Below, in pieces: positions 45,403 through 56,866 of a stretch of 64,000 nucleotides of DNA. Under the pieces are notes generated by a model. It was given only the letters and a program-made list of their open reading frames with translations, made no database searches and was not told the origin of the DNA. Position numbers and translations under genes: made by a program. Source of the DNA: Globisporangium splendens (lineage: Eukaryota > Oomycota > Peronosporomycetes > Pythiales > Pythiaceae); the NCBI GenBank assembly GCA_006386115.1, contig VFIW01000001.1, forward strand, positions 248,001 to 312,000. The letters run 5' to 3'. Each line of letters starts with the position of its first letter. The first letter of the stretch is position 1.

Positions 45403-46562
45403 GAGGTGCGTCCCAACAGCTTCTCAAACGAAATGAACAGAGCTGGCAGTGACAGCAGTTGGCGCATCTCCAAACAGCAGCCACCCGTTTGCCAATGATG
45501 CGAGTGTGGTTGAATCGTTTTTACGCTTTGTAAAAAGAGAACGCGTAAAAAGGCACAACGTATGATAACTTAATACAGCATGCATGTTTCAAACATTAAT
45601 TTCTGAGGTTGGAAGGCAACGATGGCAGAGTGATTGGAGCTCATTTTGTGCTTTTAGAGAATTCTCTTTTGGAGGCGAGTCGAAGACTAAGACACAAACG
45701 AATCCGTTATCACCATGTGTCACTGCATCCTCGTGTCGCTGACGAGCATAGAGCTCAGCGATGCGCGTGAAACTCGTCGGGAGCACTGCACGGCGGTGCC
45801 GCGACTTGCTTTGTTTCTGTGCCTCTCGCTTCGGCATCAAGGACAGAGCGCACTGGGCTTGCACGATTGCAGGGCAATTGTTGCGCGGCGAATGAAAGGC
45901 AAAAACCGGATTTTGCTCTTGTAGCTGCTCATTGTCTCATCAACCCAGGTTGGCCATAGATGGACACTGCAGGGTTGCTTTTGGACGCTGTGCGAAGGAT
46001 TTCTGGGTGATTTTATGAGGTAGGATATTCAAGACAGGTGCAGGTGTATTCTGTGTGTGGTAGTTAGAAGCGAAATAATGAGGAGGCATCGATAACAGAA
46101 AATCTGGCGCGCCTTGCTCCGCACACAGCAGGAGCAACCTTTATCTCCATCTACACAGTAGCAGGACAGAGGTCAACGTTTCTGGTCTGAGCTCCATCTA
46201 TGCGATCCATGTTTTTCTCATGATTTTGGAGGCTCTGTGGATGCAACGTCGAGCGCAGAAGCAATAGAACGATGAGGAAAGTCGAACTGCCAACAACCTG
46301 ATTTATTTCCCCATTTTTGCTACTCACTGTACTGTTTATCGTTTCTCATACGGTGCAAGTACTGAACTTGAATGGTGTACCGTATTACTCAAAGCTTTTG
46401 TTCACTTTGCCAATCAAAATCCGGTCCCCCCTACCCCTGTAGCAATTGCACCTGTCTGGCAATGGGTACACTCTCTGTCCGCGCTCCTTTTCTCCAGCGT
46501 CATTCGAATATTTGCGCCGCACACACACACACACACACGTGCGCGCATATTCATCTTCCAGG
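44398..46562. other. Intergenic region, 2.2 kb
   Basis: No gene with recognisable domains. It holds a CAG/GCA run (45371-45401), an AC run (46520-46538) just before the peptidase start, and AT-rich stretches around 44800-45120. A minus-strand ATG frame at 45831-45589 (~80 codons) is not supported by anything else. Confidence 0.45.
45371..45401 (+). repeat. GCA trinucleotide microsatellite
   Basis: About ten uninterrupted GCA units. It does not lie in a supported coding frame. Confidence 0.9.
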
Positions 46563-48526
46563 ATGCACTGGAGCCGCTCGATCGCCACAGCGGCGCTGCT
46601 CAGTACAGCCTGCTTCAACGCGCTCTCTGTAGCCAATACCGAGACCAAACTCCGCATCAATGGATGGTACAAATGCTCCGAGTCGATCGCGAACGCGGAC
46701 CCAGATGCGCCTCACGTCCCGTTTGAGTGCGCCGAAGTGGAGGTGCCGCTGTGCCACGAGGGCATCTGCGAGAGCGACAAGACGATCAACCTCTTTGTGC
46801 GCCGACTGCTCGCAACCCCAGAGACCCCTGTGACCAAACAGAAAGCACTCTGGTTCCTCCAAGGAGGTCCTGGGCTCTCGTCCTTTGTGTGTACGTTCCT
46901 GCGCTGCTACGGTGGGTATAGCAAGCTGAGCCGCTAACATTGTATGCGTATGTGGTGCTGCGTTTGCAAAGTGGAATATGATATGAAAAGCATGAACGCG
47001 CTCTTCCAAGGCGCAGTGGATCTCTACACCGTGGACCACCGCGGTACAGGACGAAGCACGTTTCTCGAGTGCAAAGCGGCCCAGGCATACGCGGAGGGTG
47101 GAGCGAACGGAGTGGACATTGACTTTGTAGAGATCCCGAATTGTGTCCGGGATATCCTTTTTCAGATCGACAACCACACCGAGGCGTTCTCGACAATGAG
47201 CGCTGCGAAAGACGTCGAGTATCTGATTGATAACCTCTACGATGATAGCGTGGACACATATATCTATGGCGTGAGCTACGGCACGTACTGGACGGAGCGC
47301 ATAATCCATTTGGCGTCCGAGAAAGTGAAAGGGTACGTCCTCGACGGCGTCATGCCTGAAGATACCCCAACGTTCGCGACTTGGAACTCCAAGCGGATGT
47401 CTGTTGGTACGTCCCTTGTGAACCTGTTGCTCTAGGTGCTGCTGCTGCTGCCAGTGTTACGAAATCTCATTCGTTCTTGCTCCCTATTGTAGAGGACCGA
47501 TTTCTCGCAGTTTGTGAGAACGATGCTTTTTGCCACTCCAGACTCGCGGCGGAGATCGAGGAGTATGGGGACTTGAAAACAGCGTGGACCAGCATTTACA
47601 ACGACCTCGATGCTGCCCCAGTAGGCACCAACGAGTGCGCTGACCTGCTTCGCTCTGCGTTCGAGGTTGAAAAGCCATCGTATGGGCTGCGAGCTTCCTT
47701 TGCCGCGGAGTTCATCGGCGCTGTCCACAAGCGGATCCTGATCCCCGCGATCATGCATCGCCTGTATTACTGCGAGACCCAGGACGTCGAGTTCCTGAAA
47801 GAGTTCTTCGATGTCTCGGACTGGGAGGATCCCACTGAGGACGACGACGCTTTGCTCACGCCAGCGTACGACCAAGTGCAGCAGACGTCGTTTTTTCTCG
47901 CGCAGCTCATCAAAGCCTCGGAGATGTGGACGTTCCCACTGATGTCGTGGGAAAGTGCGATGCAGGATTTTGACGCTGGGCTGTTTTCACAAAACATGAC
48001 ACTGGATTTCGATAGTGTGTGCTTCTTACGCGACAATTTCAGCGGTCCCGCGTGCGCTCAAGTGGCGGAAAACCACCCAGAGATCGACTTTGAGACGCTC
48101 GAGACGCCCGAGTTTCGATACACGCCCGATGCGAAGTACTATCACAAGTTTGCAAAAATTCCCGACCACGCAAGCGTGTTGATCTTCAACGGCAAGCTGG
48201 ATGTTCTGACGACCAGCGAGTGGGGTGCCAAGGAGTACGAGCACCTGGATGGGAGTAAGATGATGGTGGACTTTGACTACGGTGCTCATGGCACGGGCTT
48301 GCGATCAACGACGCCAAGTGATGACACTTTTTGCGGCTACCAAATGGTCGTGTCGTATGTCGTTACCGACGGCCAGGTCGACAAAGTGGACACGTCGTGC
48401 ATGAGCGATTTGCCCGATCTCGACTTCGCCGACTTGGATGCGATCCAGCTAACGATACCATGGATCACAAGTGTGGATGAGCTCTACGGCGATGAAGCCA
48501 CCGAGGAGGGCGATGAAAGCGAATGA
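46563..48526 (+). CDS. Secreted S33-type serine peptidase (alpha/beta hydrolase)
   Basis: Exons are 46563-46890, 46972-47406 and 47493-48526, giving 598 residues. Both introns begin GTACGT; the first has CTAAC and ends AAAG, the second ends TGTAG. Phases agree. An N-terminal signal peptide (~1-24) precedes the hydrolase fold: oxyanion motif GGPG, VDHRGTGRS, nucleophile elbow GVSYG with Ser211, Asp491 in FNGKLDVLT and His520 in YGAHGTG. This is the tripeptidyl/prolyl aminopeptidase (S33) pattern. The product is probably an extracellular exopeptidase that releases short peptides or N-terminal residues. An acidic C-terminal tail follows. An AC run sits 25-43 bases before the start codon. Confidence 0.88.
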
Positions 48527-48964
48527 GGAAGAAGAAATCGATGGAGAAGGAGTAACGTAAGATAATTTTGTCGACTGAAGTGTGTGCTTTTATTGAATAT
48601 GAGTGCGATTTTGAATAATATCGTGATGTGAGTGAATCTGTGGGATGTCCCATCCTACCATTCTCTGTTTGAGTTCCTGCATCTTCATCATTTTGCTGGA
48701 CAATATCGTGCTGGTGTTGACCAACAATAGTGACGATGAATAAAGGGACTCTCACACTTTATGAGCATTCCATCGGTTAGTACACACGGTTACTGCTACA
48801 ACTGAAGATTATCTCTAACCGATTCAAGGCACTATTCTTGACAGATACACTGCTAAACATTATAATCGATAGCCTATTTATAACATATGAAGATATGCAT
48901 AACATTGGATATTCAGTACTTGTACCCCGTCACACACTTGCGCCAACACTTTCTAGAAGCAACA
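48527..48964. other. Intergenic region, tandem plus-strand genes
   Basis: AT-rich, with the 3' flank of the peptidase gene and the promoter of the next. Nothing else recognised. Confidence 0.4.
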
Positions 48965-49757
48965 ATGGAGCTCCTCGCACGGCGCGGCGGCGCGATTCGC
49001 TCTATCGCCACACGCACGCGCTCACTGCGGCCGTCAAGTACACGACCACGCGTCTTCGCCGGTAGCGACTTTAGCGACGCAAGCGCACGCGCGCTTCAGC
49101 CGTTGGGACCGACGCCGTGGCAGCTCACGGTGACGCGGACGATCCGCAACTACCGCGTGAACGTGCTGATGCGCAACCAGAACTTTCTGCGCAAGATCAA
49201 GAGCTTCGAGGTCGAGAAGGAGTGGAACTTGGGCATCGTGCTCGAGCCGTCCGAGGTCAAGTCGCTGCGCGAGCGCAACGGCGATCTCTCGGCCGCGTTT
49301 GCCGAATTCTACCGCCACGAACTATTTATCCACCAACTGCACATTCCCGGTACGCTATGCGTAAATGAGAGTTTTCCTGCTACTGGTTGCTAACCTTTAT
49401 GCATGCTGGTATTGTGATGCAGTATGGCGACACGGGCTGATTGGCCGCCCCGAACCCATGCGTGTGCGCAAGCTGCTGGCGAATCGCTCCGAGCTCAAGA
49501 AGATGGAGGCGTTTATGTCGCAGCCTAATGCGCAACTGGTGCGTTCCTTTGTCAATGAGCATGAGTGTCTTGATTGATGCAACTTCTAATGCATGGCGCT
49601 TCATGTGTACGGCATGTTGTAGATCCCGATGCGCATTGAGATCGGACAAACGGGATGGCTCAAGGTGGTGCTGGCGCAATGCTACAAGCAGAAAAGCGTC
49701 GACAATCGTAAACGAGACGACGAGCGCGAGGTCAAACGGCAGCTCCGCGATTGGTAG
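48965..49757 (+). CDS. Probable mitochondrial protein of unknown function
   Basis: Exons are 48965-49349, 49423-49538 and 49623-49757, giving 211 residues. Introns start GTACGC and GTGCGT and end GCAG and GTAG; phases agree. The first ~40 residues are rich in Arg, Ser and Ala without acidic residues (MELLARRGGAIRSIATRTRS), typical of a mitochondrial presequence. The rest is charged and helical (FEVEKEWNLGIVLEPSEVKSL; IPMRIEIGQTGWLKVVLAQCY) with a basic C-terminus. A mitochondrial ribosomal or assembly protein is possible, but I cannot name a family. Confidence 0.72.
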
Positions 49758-50046
49758 ATAGATACATTGCGCCTGCCAGGCTATCCACAATACGTTGGCA
49801 CCGTATTCACAGACAACACAATGAACGTAATACTTCAAATTGAATGTGGACGCAGGCAACAGCGAGAAAACAAATCAAAATACCGCGTTGTTGCTCTTTC
49901 TTCTTCATCATCTTCTTCCATTGCTACGTCGTTCTAAACCACCACAACGTTCGTGTTTCTCTTCCTCGAGTTCTTCTCTTCGGCAAGCAGCATCTGGTCG
50001 AGAAAAAGACAGAAAAAAATACCGACTCTTTTTGCTTCCTTGACAC

Positions 50047-50905
50047 TTAACAGCAGCCGCCGCTCTTCTTCTTGCCGCCGCCGTACGGGTCGACGATCTC
50101 CGGGAGCGCGTTGCTTTCGTTGGACGCAGTGGGGAGCGCCTGGCTGATTTGAATGAAGAGATCCGACACGTTGCGGTCCTCCTTCGCACTCGTCTCGATA
50201 AACAGCGCACCGATCTCCTCTGCGTACGCACGCGCTTGCGACGCGGGCACTTCCTACAAGTGCCAACATTCATCATCAATACGCTTGAGTAATTGGAGAC
50301 AGAGCCGCTGGAAAATTTAACACAAACGTACTCGTTTTTCTTCCAGGTCGCTCTTGTTACCGGCAATCGCGATCACAATGTTGTCCGGTCCTAATTGCTT
50401 CAATTCTTTCACCCAGTTCTTCAATGTGGTCAACGATTGCTGTATCCACATAATTCACACAATACACCCGTAATAACGTCAGCATCCCGCGATTCTTCCA
50501 CACCAGCTCCGATTCATGCATTAATATGCGAATAGAACGTACCTTGCGCGTGATATCGTACACGACGATGGCCGCGGCGGCGCCACGGTAGTACATCGGA
50601 GCTAAGCTGTGATACTGGACAAGCACACACACACACACACATAAAGAGTTCAGTGCGTTGCCATAATCATTCTGCAGTATCCGCAATAATACCTTTTCCT
50701 GGCCGGCGGTATCCCAGATCTGGTACTTGATGGGCGTGTCGTTGACGACGATCATCTTGGACATGAAGCTCGCGCCGATCGTGGACTCGGAGTACGGGCG
50801 GAAGTTGTTGGTGACGAAGCGCAGTACGAGCGACGACTTGCCCACGCCTGTGTCGCCCAGCAGCACCACCTTCACCTCGCGCGCCTTGCTGCCTGCGTCT
50901 GCCAT
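50047..50905 (-). CDS. Rab22/Rab5-family small GTPase
   Basis: Four exons on the minus strand: 50905-50693, 50614-50543, 50439-50332 and 50253-50047, all joined in phase 0, giving 199 residues. G motifs are complete: GDTGVGKS (17-24), switch I Thr in [15 protein letters not shown] (64-71), GNKSD and ETSAK. The switch and interswitch wording ([30 protein letters not shown]) is closest to Rab22/Rab31 within the Rab5 group, which work at early endosomes. The C-terminus GGCC provides two cysteines for geranylgeranylation. It has Lys at the last position of WDTAGQE-R/K, a mild change. Intron 1 has a long TG run before its 3' splice site. Confidence 0.92.
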
Positions 50906-52745
50906 CGTGCCTGGAAGTGTAGTGTGTGTGTGTGTGTACTAAGTGTACTAGATGTGTGTATGGAAGTGTGTGGACGGAGCAGATGCGCGCTTGCTGCCTT
51001 CCTTCTCTTGGGCGGACGCTTCCAGTATTTGCTTTTGCCGCGTTGTTTGGTTGACTAGAAGCAAGAAGTGAGAAACAGAAGCGGAGGAGGAGGGTAAAAA
51101 ACCTCGGCGAGGGAGACATACAGGATTAGACAAAGACCAAGAAGAGTCGACAAGTCAGGGTTAAATGCATGCTACGATGTCAAAATTCGAGAGTAGCGCG
51201 GATAACTCCATTTCTATTTCTATTCCTGAGTGTATATAATCAGTAATAGAAATATGTTTCGAGGTTCTTGAGGCTGGTTGTGAGTCAGGTGGAGAGATCG
51301 CGAGGTTTTATGGTGCTGCGACGACCTCGCAGCGTTCTATGCACCATCATTCCTTCTTCTTTCTCTCTCTCTCACTCTCACTCTCTCCCTCGTTCCCCTG
51401 TTTCTGTTCACCCTCTCGGTTACGAACAGTCTCTGATCTCAAGTATCGCAACATCAACAATAACCTTTGAGATCTTATGCCGGCTTGTTTGTAAATCCTC
51501 TCGGTATCGCAATACTATTTTGGACTATACTATTGACTATTACAACAACTCAAATTGCAGGATCTGATCCGTACACACAAACCTTGGATGTGTGTCATTT
51601 TTCAGTTTGTTCGCCGTCTTCTTTCGAAATATTGTATTCTTGACTGTCCACGCTCGTAATATTTGCTTTGCAACTTGTGGAATCCCAACGTGACGAACAT
51701 GGCATCGCCAACTCCACCAGCGCATCTCCGAAATGGAACAGTGACGCAGCGCTTTTCCTGCGGACAGTGGAAGCACCAAATGGCGAACTGTAAGCGGAAA
51801 ACCATGGAAGGACGCTGGCGGCTCCGCTTCATTGCCTCAGCTGCTGTGAGAACGAGCGTCACCAACAGATATTGAGCGAGATGCTGCCTCGTGCGGTCAG
51901 TTTTCGCACGATCTGCTCGTGAGAATTGACAAGATCAGCCGGCTGACGTGTGACTGGATGCATGCAGCGATTATTGCGTGGTTGCACGCCTTTGGGCTGT
52001 GAAAGCGACTGGACGCGGTAGCATCACCCAGCTCAAACTCATCCAGTGCTACGTCTGTGTCAAATGAAGCGGGCAACTTTTCGTGCGTGTGACTTTTTAC
52101 TCTCACGCACATGGGTCAACTCAAAGAAGCTCAAGCGATGAGCTCATTCGTCCCAGTGAACTCTACGTAAGTTCGTCGATATCCCGGATTGCATCCATTC
52201 AGGTCGTTGATCCTGTCTGTCATTGATCCCGGCGCAACGAATCCCCTGCGTGACTTGATAGCTGCCGACAATCTTAGGCGCCATGATAGCTGATACACAC
52301 ATACCCAGACTTGATGGAAACATAAACCTGCGCGAACGATTGAAGTCCTAGACGTGTGCCAAGAGGGTGAGGATGGTGATCCAGATGGCTGTTCTGGGTG
52401 CTTGTCACGGATATATTTAGCCAAAAAGGCTGATCACAAATGCTCGGTGTGACCTGAACAAGACCCATCTGCTTCTATTTTCGTACCTCTTGGACGTCTG
52501 AGGATAGCGGCAAGATGGATAAGCTTTTTCTGGCTCATCTGTGCTGCGATAGTAATTCCGCGCCGCCACTGGCCCACAGTTTGCTGCTTGCAACTCACTG
52601 CCTCACTTTGAATTCGATCCGACAATCTCCAGTGCGCACTCGTCAAGAACTAAAACACCGGATCCGAGTCTACAAGAAAGAAGAGAAGCGTCTCGCTCTC
52701 GCCTTCCTCACTTCGTGGTAGTTCACGAGAAGGAAGAGAAGCAGC
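50906..52745. other. Intergenic region, 1.8 kb
   Basis: No supported gene. It contains GT and CT runs near 50923-50938 and 51360-51390. A minus-strand frame around 51865-51602 has several Cys/His and Arg residues and could be decayed mobile-element sequence, but I cannot place it. A 68-codon ATG frame (52515-52721) ends 24 bases before the Tubby start codon and could be an upstream ORF if transcribed. Confidence 0.4.
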
Positions 52746-53957
52746 ATGGCTGATACAATGCGCCGCGCGAATCTAAGCATCACGACGGACTTTTCCAAGT
52801 TGAATCCTAGCGCGCCACCTCAAGCTTCGAGTGCTGTCGTCGGCGCTGTCGTCGATGCAAGTAGTCCGTTTGCTTTTCTCGAGAAAGCCACAAAGATGTT
52901 GACTGAGCGGTTGGCTCCAGCGACGCCGACAGAGAAGCTGGAAGTACTCGCGCCAACCTCCGATGCATGGGGCATGACGATCCGCAAGGAGCAGTTCCAG
53001 GACATGGACATGCTCGAGTGTGGCCATGCGCGCGAATACATCGCCGAAGAGTGCCTGAGCCCAACACAATCCAAGTCCTGGACGTACAGCACGGTCGAAC
53101 GCACGAACAAGAACCAGTACAAGATGTACTGGAACAACGATCAGTTTCTATTGAGCGCCAAGCAAGTCGGGGGGACGTTCTACATTTCCCAGTACGAGCA
53201 CTTTCCCGATGCCGAGAGCGAGGAGCCGTCGGGCCACTATTGCGCCGTGCTGCGCAAGGTCTCAGAGCACAATTTTAAGTTGTACAACTGCGTCTGTGAA
53301 GGGTGCGACATGAGTTTCAATACGTTCACGTGCAGCAATATCCACGAGGATGCCAGCACTGTCGTCGAAGGAGCCGACCGGCAGTTGCTCGCGGATATTT
53401 CACATTTCACGAAGGCAGCAGGCGTCGTCGGATCCGAAATGCGTTGCTTCTCCGTGATCATTCCAGCAGTGATGGAAGACCGACGATCGCGCGTGATCTG
53501 GTGTCCTCGCGTGAGTCGATCCGTGACGCCGTCGGGGGGCACTCCGCGCGGAACGCCTCAACGCGAGCTCGTGACGTCGCCTTCACCGCACAACAAACGC
53601 CAGCACAAGTTCACGTTCGATGCGCCTACAAGCGACCGCATCAAGATTGGGAGCAAGCTCCCAGTGTGGTGCCCGGAAGTCAACAGCCTGATGCTGAAAT
53701 TTCACGGCGGCCGTATTCGCGAAGCCTCGGCCAAGAATTTCATGCTCATGGTCGAAGACGAGCCCGTGTCGTCAGCGCCAAAGGGCGAACCAAGTGGAAG
53801 TGACAACGCAGGCGCAAACCGCGTGCTCACGCAATTTGGCAAGTTCTCGAAGGCTAAGTTTGCATTGGACTTCCGATACCCGCTCGCTCCTGTCCAGGCG
53901 TTTGCGATCGGGCTCTCATCATGTGCGTGGAATGTGAAACCACCCAAGGATCAATAG
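52746..53957 (+). CDS. Tubby-domain protein
   Basis: Single exon, 403 residues from the ATG at 52746. The C-terminal Tubby beta-barrel with central helix is recognisable: NKNQYKMYWNNDQFLLSAK (~120-138), HYCAVLRKVSEHNFKLYNC, the WCPEVNSLMLKFHGGRIREASAKNF block (~315-340) and the terminal FGKFSKAKFALDFRYPLAPVQAFAIGLSSCAW, which forms the hydrophobic central helix. Tubby proteins bind phosphoinositides and link membranes to transcription or ciliary trafficking. The N-terminal ~90 residues are disordered. It has a ~60-residue insertion (RSVTPSGGTPRGTP) inside the domain, unlike the shorter animal loop. No F-box is visible, unlike plant TLPs. Confidence 0.9.
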   Translation: MADTMRRANLSITTDFSKLNPSAPPQASSAVVGAVVDASSPFAFLEKATKMLTERLAPATPTEKLEVLAPTSDAWGMTIRKEQFQDMDMLECGHAREYIAEECLSPTQSKSWTYSTVERTNKNQYKMYWNNDQFLLSAKQVGGTFYISQYEHFPDAESEEPSGHYCAVLRKVSEHNFKLYNCVCEGCDMSFNTFTCSNIHEDASTVVEGADRQLLADISHFTKAAGVVGSEMRCFSVIIPAVMEDRRSRVIWCPRVSRSVTPSGGTPRGTPQRELVTSPSPHNKRQHKFTFDAPTSDRIKIGSKLPVWCPEVNSLMLKFHGGRIREASAKNFMLMVEDEPVSSAPKGEPSGSDNAGANRVLTQFGKFSKAKFALDFRYPLAPVQAFAIGLSSCAWNVKPPKDQ

Positions 53958-54255
53958 AGACGCGTGAAGATGACGCGCACCCCACCTTTGCGTGAAGCAA
54001 GGTGACAGAAAGGACGAGATGTGGAGGGCTTGCACTCATTTACTCGATTTACATGCTCTACTTGCAGCGACAGAGGATTAAATTACATTCGACACAAAAG
54101 TCGTTTTTCGTACCAATGACTTTTTGCTCGTCCGTTTTTCTTTTATTTGGGCTGCACTATCTCGGTGGTTTTGCTTTGTTGCAGCTCGGTGGTAAGGCGC
54201 GGAGACCGCTCACAAGAATCGCTTCATTCTGTCATCTGGCGCGAGAAAGGGGGTG

Positions 54256-56679
54256 ATGGAAGAGGAGGAGGCCTCACGAGGTCAAGATCACCGACTGAGC
54301 GAGGACGCCGAGCGCCTCGAAAAGTTTCTATCGGATCGACAATTGCACCAAGAGGGCAGTTTGGCGTTCACGGACGACGAAGGCAGCGCTGGCGACGACG
54401 ATGGCGACGACGATGGCGATGACGGGGATGATGACTTTGAGGCTCCACCTGCAGTTTATCGTAGCCATTGCGAAGAAAACGATGTTATCGAGACGGCTGG
54501 AGTCGACGATCCCTCACCATCAACCGATGCTCACTCTTCAAGATCGTCTATAGCCAGGAACGATATCGCCTCACAAGAATCGCCTGCCAATGCCAATCTA
54601 CGCCGACCTTCGCAAGAACGCATAGCCTCAGAGAAAGCAGACACCGAAGCGCACTCTCTTCGTGCAGAAGAACCAGCAGTGGATTCATTGGATCAACAAT
54701 CTCGTAGCAGCTTGGCGTCCACGCGCGATCGAGATCATGACAACGATGATCTGGAAGACGCCACATCGACCCCACTCCCGAACGACAGCAGCCATTACTC
54801 AGAGAGCTTTGTTGCCCGGACAACGGATGCCGAGCGTGAACGCAACGACACGTCATCCATGATGGCACACGCTAGTACGGCTCCTGATGCTGCAAAGTCT
54901 CCAAGTCGTGGCTTACTTTCACGGATGTTCTCACCGAAAAGCAATGCAGCGTCGTCTGGGGGTGATTCTGGTACGCAAAAGCCACCGAAGGTACGTGAGC
55001 CGTCCAAGGAAGGAAAGGCTATAGCAACTCCTCCCGTGGAACCACCACCAAGGTCTACGCTGACACGGGGTGCAACGCAATCTGCAATGGCGACTGCTAC
55101 TGCGATTCCTCCGGCTGATGATCCTCCTGCCTCAAGAAGCTCGATAACCAGACATGATGCTCAAGCAATGCAAATGTCTGGCGATACTGGTGTTCGTCGA
55201 CCTTCCCAAGGAAACACGTCGTCTGAGAAGGAGAGTGTTGCTACACTGTCTTTTGAAGCCCGCCGAGTGAGCGGGTCGGAGGGACGACTTAAACAGTCCA
55301 AAGTGGAATCGTCCGATCACCGGCAACCATCTGTTGACGAAACTCACAATGACTTGGCGTTCACGCACGATGGAGATCGAGACGATGAGCATGCACAAGG
55401 TGGCATTGTGTCTTCGGTCCGAAATGAGAGCAGCCACCACTCGGAGAGCGCTGTTGTCGAGATACCTGAAGACGAGTACGAAAACGATGATCTGTCAAAG
55501 TCCAAGAAGTCAGCTCACGTCGTCGTGACACCTGAAACTGATACGATTGAGTTTACGGCTGGAAGCTACGTAGCCTCAACCAGCGGTACCTCGGAGAATG
55601 CGCATCAATCCACCAAGGGAGGCACGTTGTCTACGATGGCCGGCAACGACACAGTTTCTCCTGACACAACGTCAAGATCCATGACGGGAGGCAGTGCTAA
55701 ATCGCCTGGAGTGACTGCTGCTTCAGCTAGAGCTCCTCTTCCGAGTATTGCGATGCGCAGCAGCGACGTTGCGTCGAGAACCTCAGGTGCTGCTGGAGCG
55801 CGAATCGATAGCCACGACTTCAGGATGATGGCAAAACAAGCCATAACCCTCTCACAACAGAATCGCCTGGGTGCTGGTGCCAAATCAGCGTACCAAGCCG
55901 ACATGGGCGACATTGGCGCGCTCGGTATTGGCTTGCAGCTCTATTTCATGCTCACGAAATGCCTCAGCTTTGCGTTCTTGATCATGGGGCTGATGTCGCT
56001 ACCAGCGATCATCGTCAACCTGCATGGTCATGGTATTACGGACAAAACGGTGGATCCTCTGCAATTGGCATATGCGTCTTTGGGCAACGAAGGTGTGAGC
56101 GAAGAGATCGTGGGAGATCCGGAGTTATGTCTCCCAAAGGGAGACATCGACTGCACCTGGGAGACCGTGACGACACCATTCACGTCGAGCCCAGTGCGCG
56201 TCTCGTGGATCATCACGATTAGTGACTGTGTGTACTCGATCTTTTTCCTGTTTTTCTACCTGTTCTATCGGTACAAAGCCAAGAAAGCGATCGAAGTGCA
56301 CCTGAATGAGAACCTGACGCCAGCCAAGTACGCGGTGAAAGTCCGTGGACTACCGCCGGATGCGACCGAGGAAGAAATCCTGCGCCATTTCAATGATCTG
56401 TACGATCTCACGAAAGCTGAAGAGTACTTCCCGCTCTGGTTTGGCTGTTGCTGGGCACGACGGCGCCGAGTAAAGCACTCCCAGTCGAAGCGAGCGATCA
56501 ATCGGAGCGTTGTCAAGAACCTCGACCATCTGGCAGGCATGACGAGCATCACGAAGAGCTTGTACTTGAACACCTGGATCGCCGAAGTTAGTATTGCCCA
56601 TCCCACCGGCGGTTTGCTGCGCACGTTTCTCTCGATGGAGAAGTTGACTGAGAGCATCGCTCGAAAAAAAAAACGCTGA
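54256..56679 (+). CDS. Truncated membrane protein with long repeated disordered N-terminus
   Basis: From the ATG at 54256 the product has ~530 disordered, acidic, Ser-rich residues containing an internal duplication (around residues 96 and 294: RSSIxRxD ... RRPSQ ... SEK ... SSHxSES). Then follow DIGALGIGLQLYF, a hydrophobic segment (~565-590), an extracellular loop with paired Cys, a second hydrophobic segment (~650-670) and a cytosolic part KYAVKVRGLPPDATEEEILRHF, which resembles the cytosolic domain of OSCA/TMEM63 (CSC1) channels. The frame breaks at a run of ten A (56664-56673); another frame continues (LIATLQDEKSHSPSTF) until TAG at 56844-56846. The expected pore region is absent, so the gene is truncated, with an ankyrin-kinase relic immediately after. 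Family call tentative. Confidence 0.65.
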   Translation: MEEEEASRGQDHRLSEDAERLEKFLSDRQLHQEGSLAFTDDEGSAGDDDGDDDGDDGDDDFEAPPAVYRSHCEENDVIETAGVDDPSPSTDAHSSRSSIARNDIASQESPANANLRRPSQERIASEKADTEAHSLRAEEPAVDSLDQQSRSSLASTRDRDHDNDDLEDATSTPLPNDSSHYSESFVARTTDAERERNDTSSMMAHASTAPDAAKSPSRGLLSRMFSPKSNAASSGGDSGTQKPPKVREPSKEGKAIATPPVEPPPRSTLTRGATQSAMATATAIPPADDPPASRSSITRHDAQAMQMSGDTGVRRPSQGNTSSEKESVATLSFEARRVSGSEGRLKQSKVESSDHRQPSVDETHNDLAFTHDGDRDDEHAQGGIVSSVRNESSHHSESAVVEIPEDEYENDDLSKSKKSAHVVVTPETDTIEFTAGSYVASTSGTSENAHQSTKGGTLSTMAGNDTVSPDTTSRSMTGGSAKSPGVTAASARAPLPSIAMRSSDVASRTSGAAGARIDSHDFRMMAKQAITLSQQNRLGAGAKSAYQADMGDIGALGIGLQLYFMLTKCLSFAFLIMGLMSLPAIIVNLHGHGITDKTVDPLQLAYASLGNEGVSEEIVGDPELCLPKGDIDCTWETVTTPFTSSPVRVSWIITISDCVYSIFFLFFYLFYRYKAKKAIEVHLNENLTPAKYAVKVRGLPPDATEEEILRHFNDLYDLTKAEEYFPLWFGCCWARRRRVKHSQSKRAINRSVVKNLDHLAGMTSITKSLYLNTWIAEVSIAHPTGGLLRTFLSMEKLTESIARKKKR

Positions 56680-56866
56680 TCGCCACGCTCCAGGACGAGA
56701 AAAGCCATTCGCCGAGCACCTTTAAGCCACGCGATGAAAAGCTACTTCATGCGTCCTACAGGAAACAGGAAAAGCTTACTGCGCGATGTAACAGCTCGAG
56801 CGCGTCGACGCCAACGAAGAAAATTTGTGACGATCGTTGCGATTAGGCATCGATCTGCGTCCCATG

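Noticed and set aside
51602..51865. Cys/Arg-rich minus-strand frame that might be a transposase fragment
   Set aside because: Too short and without catalytic residues or terminal repeats.
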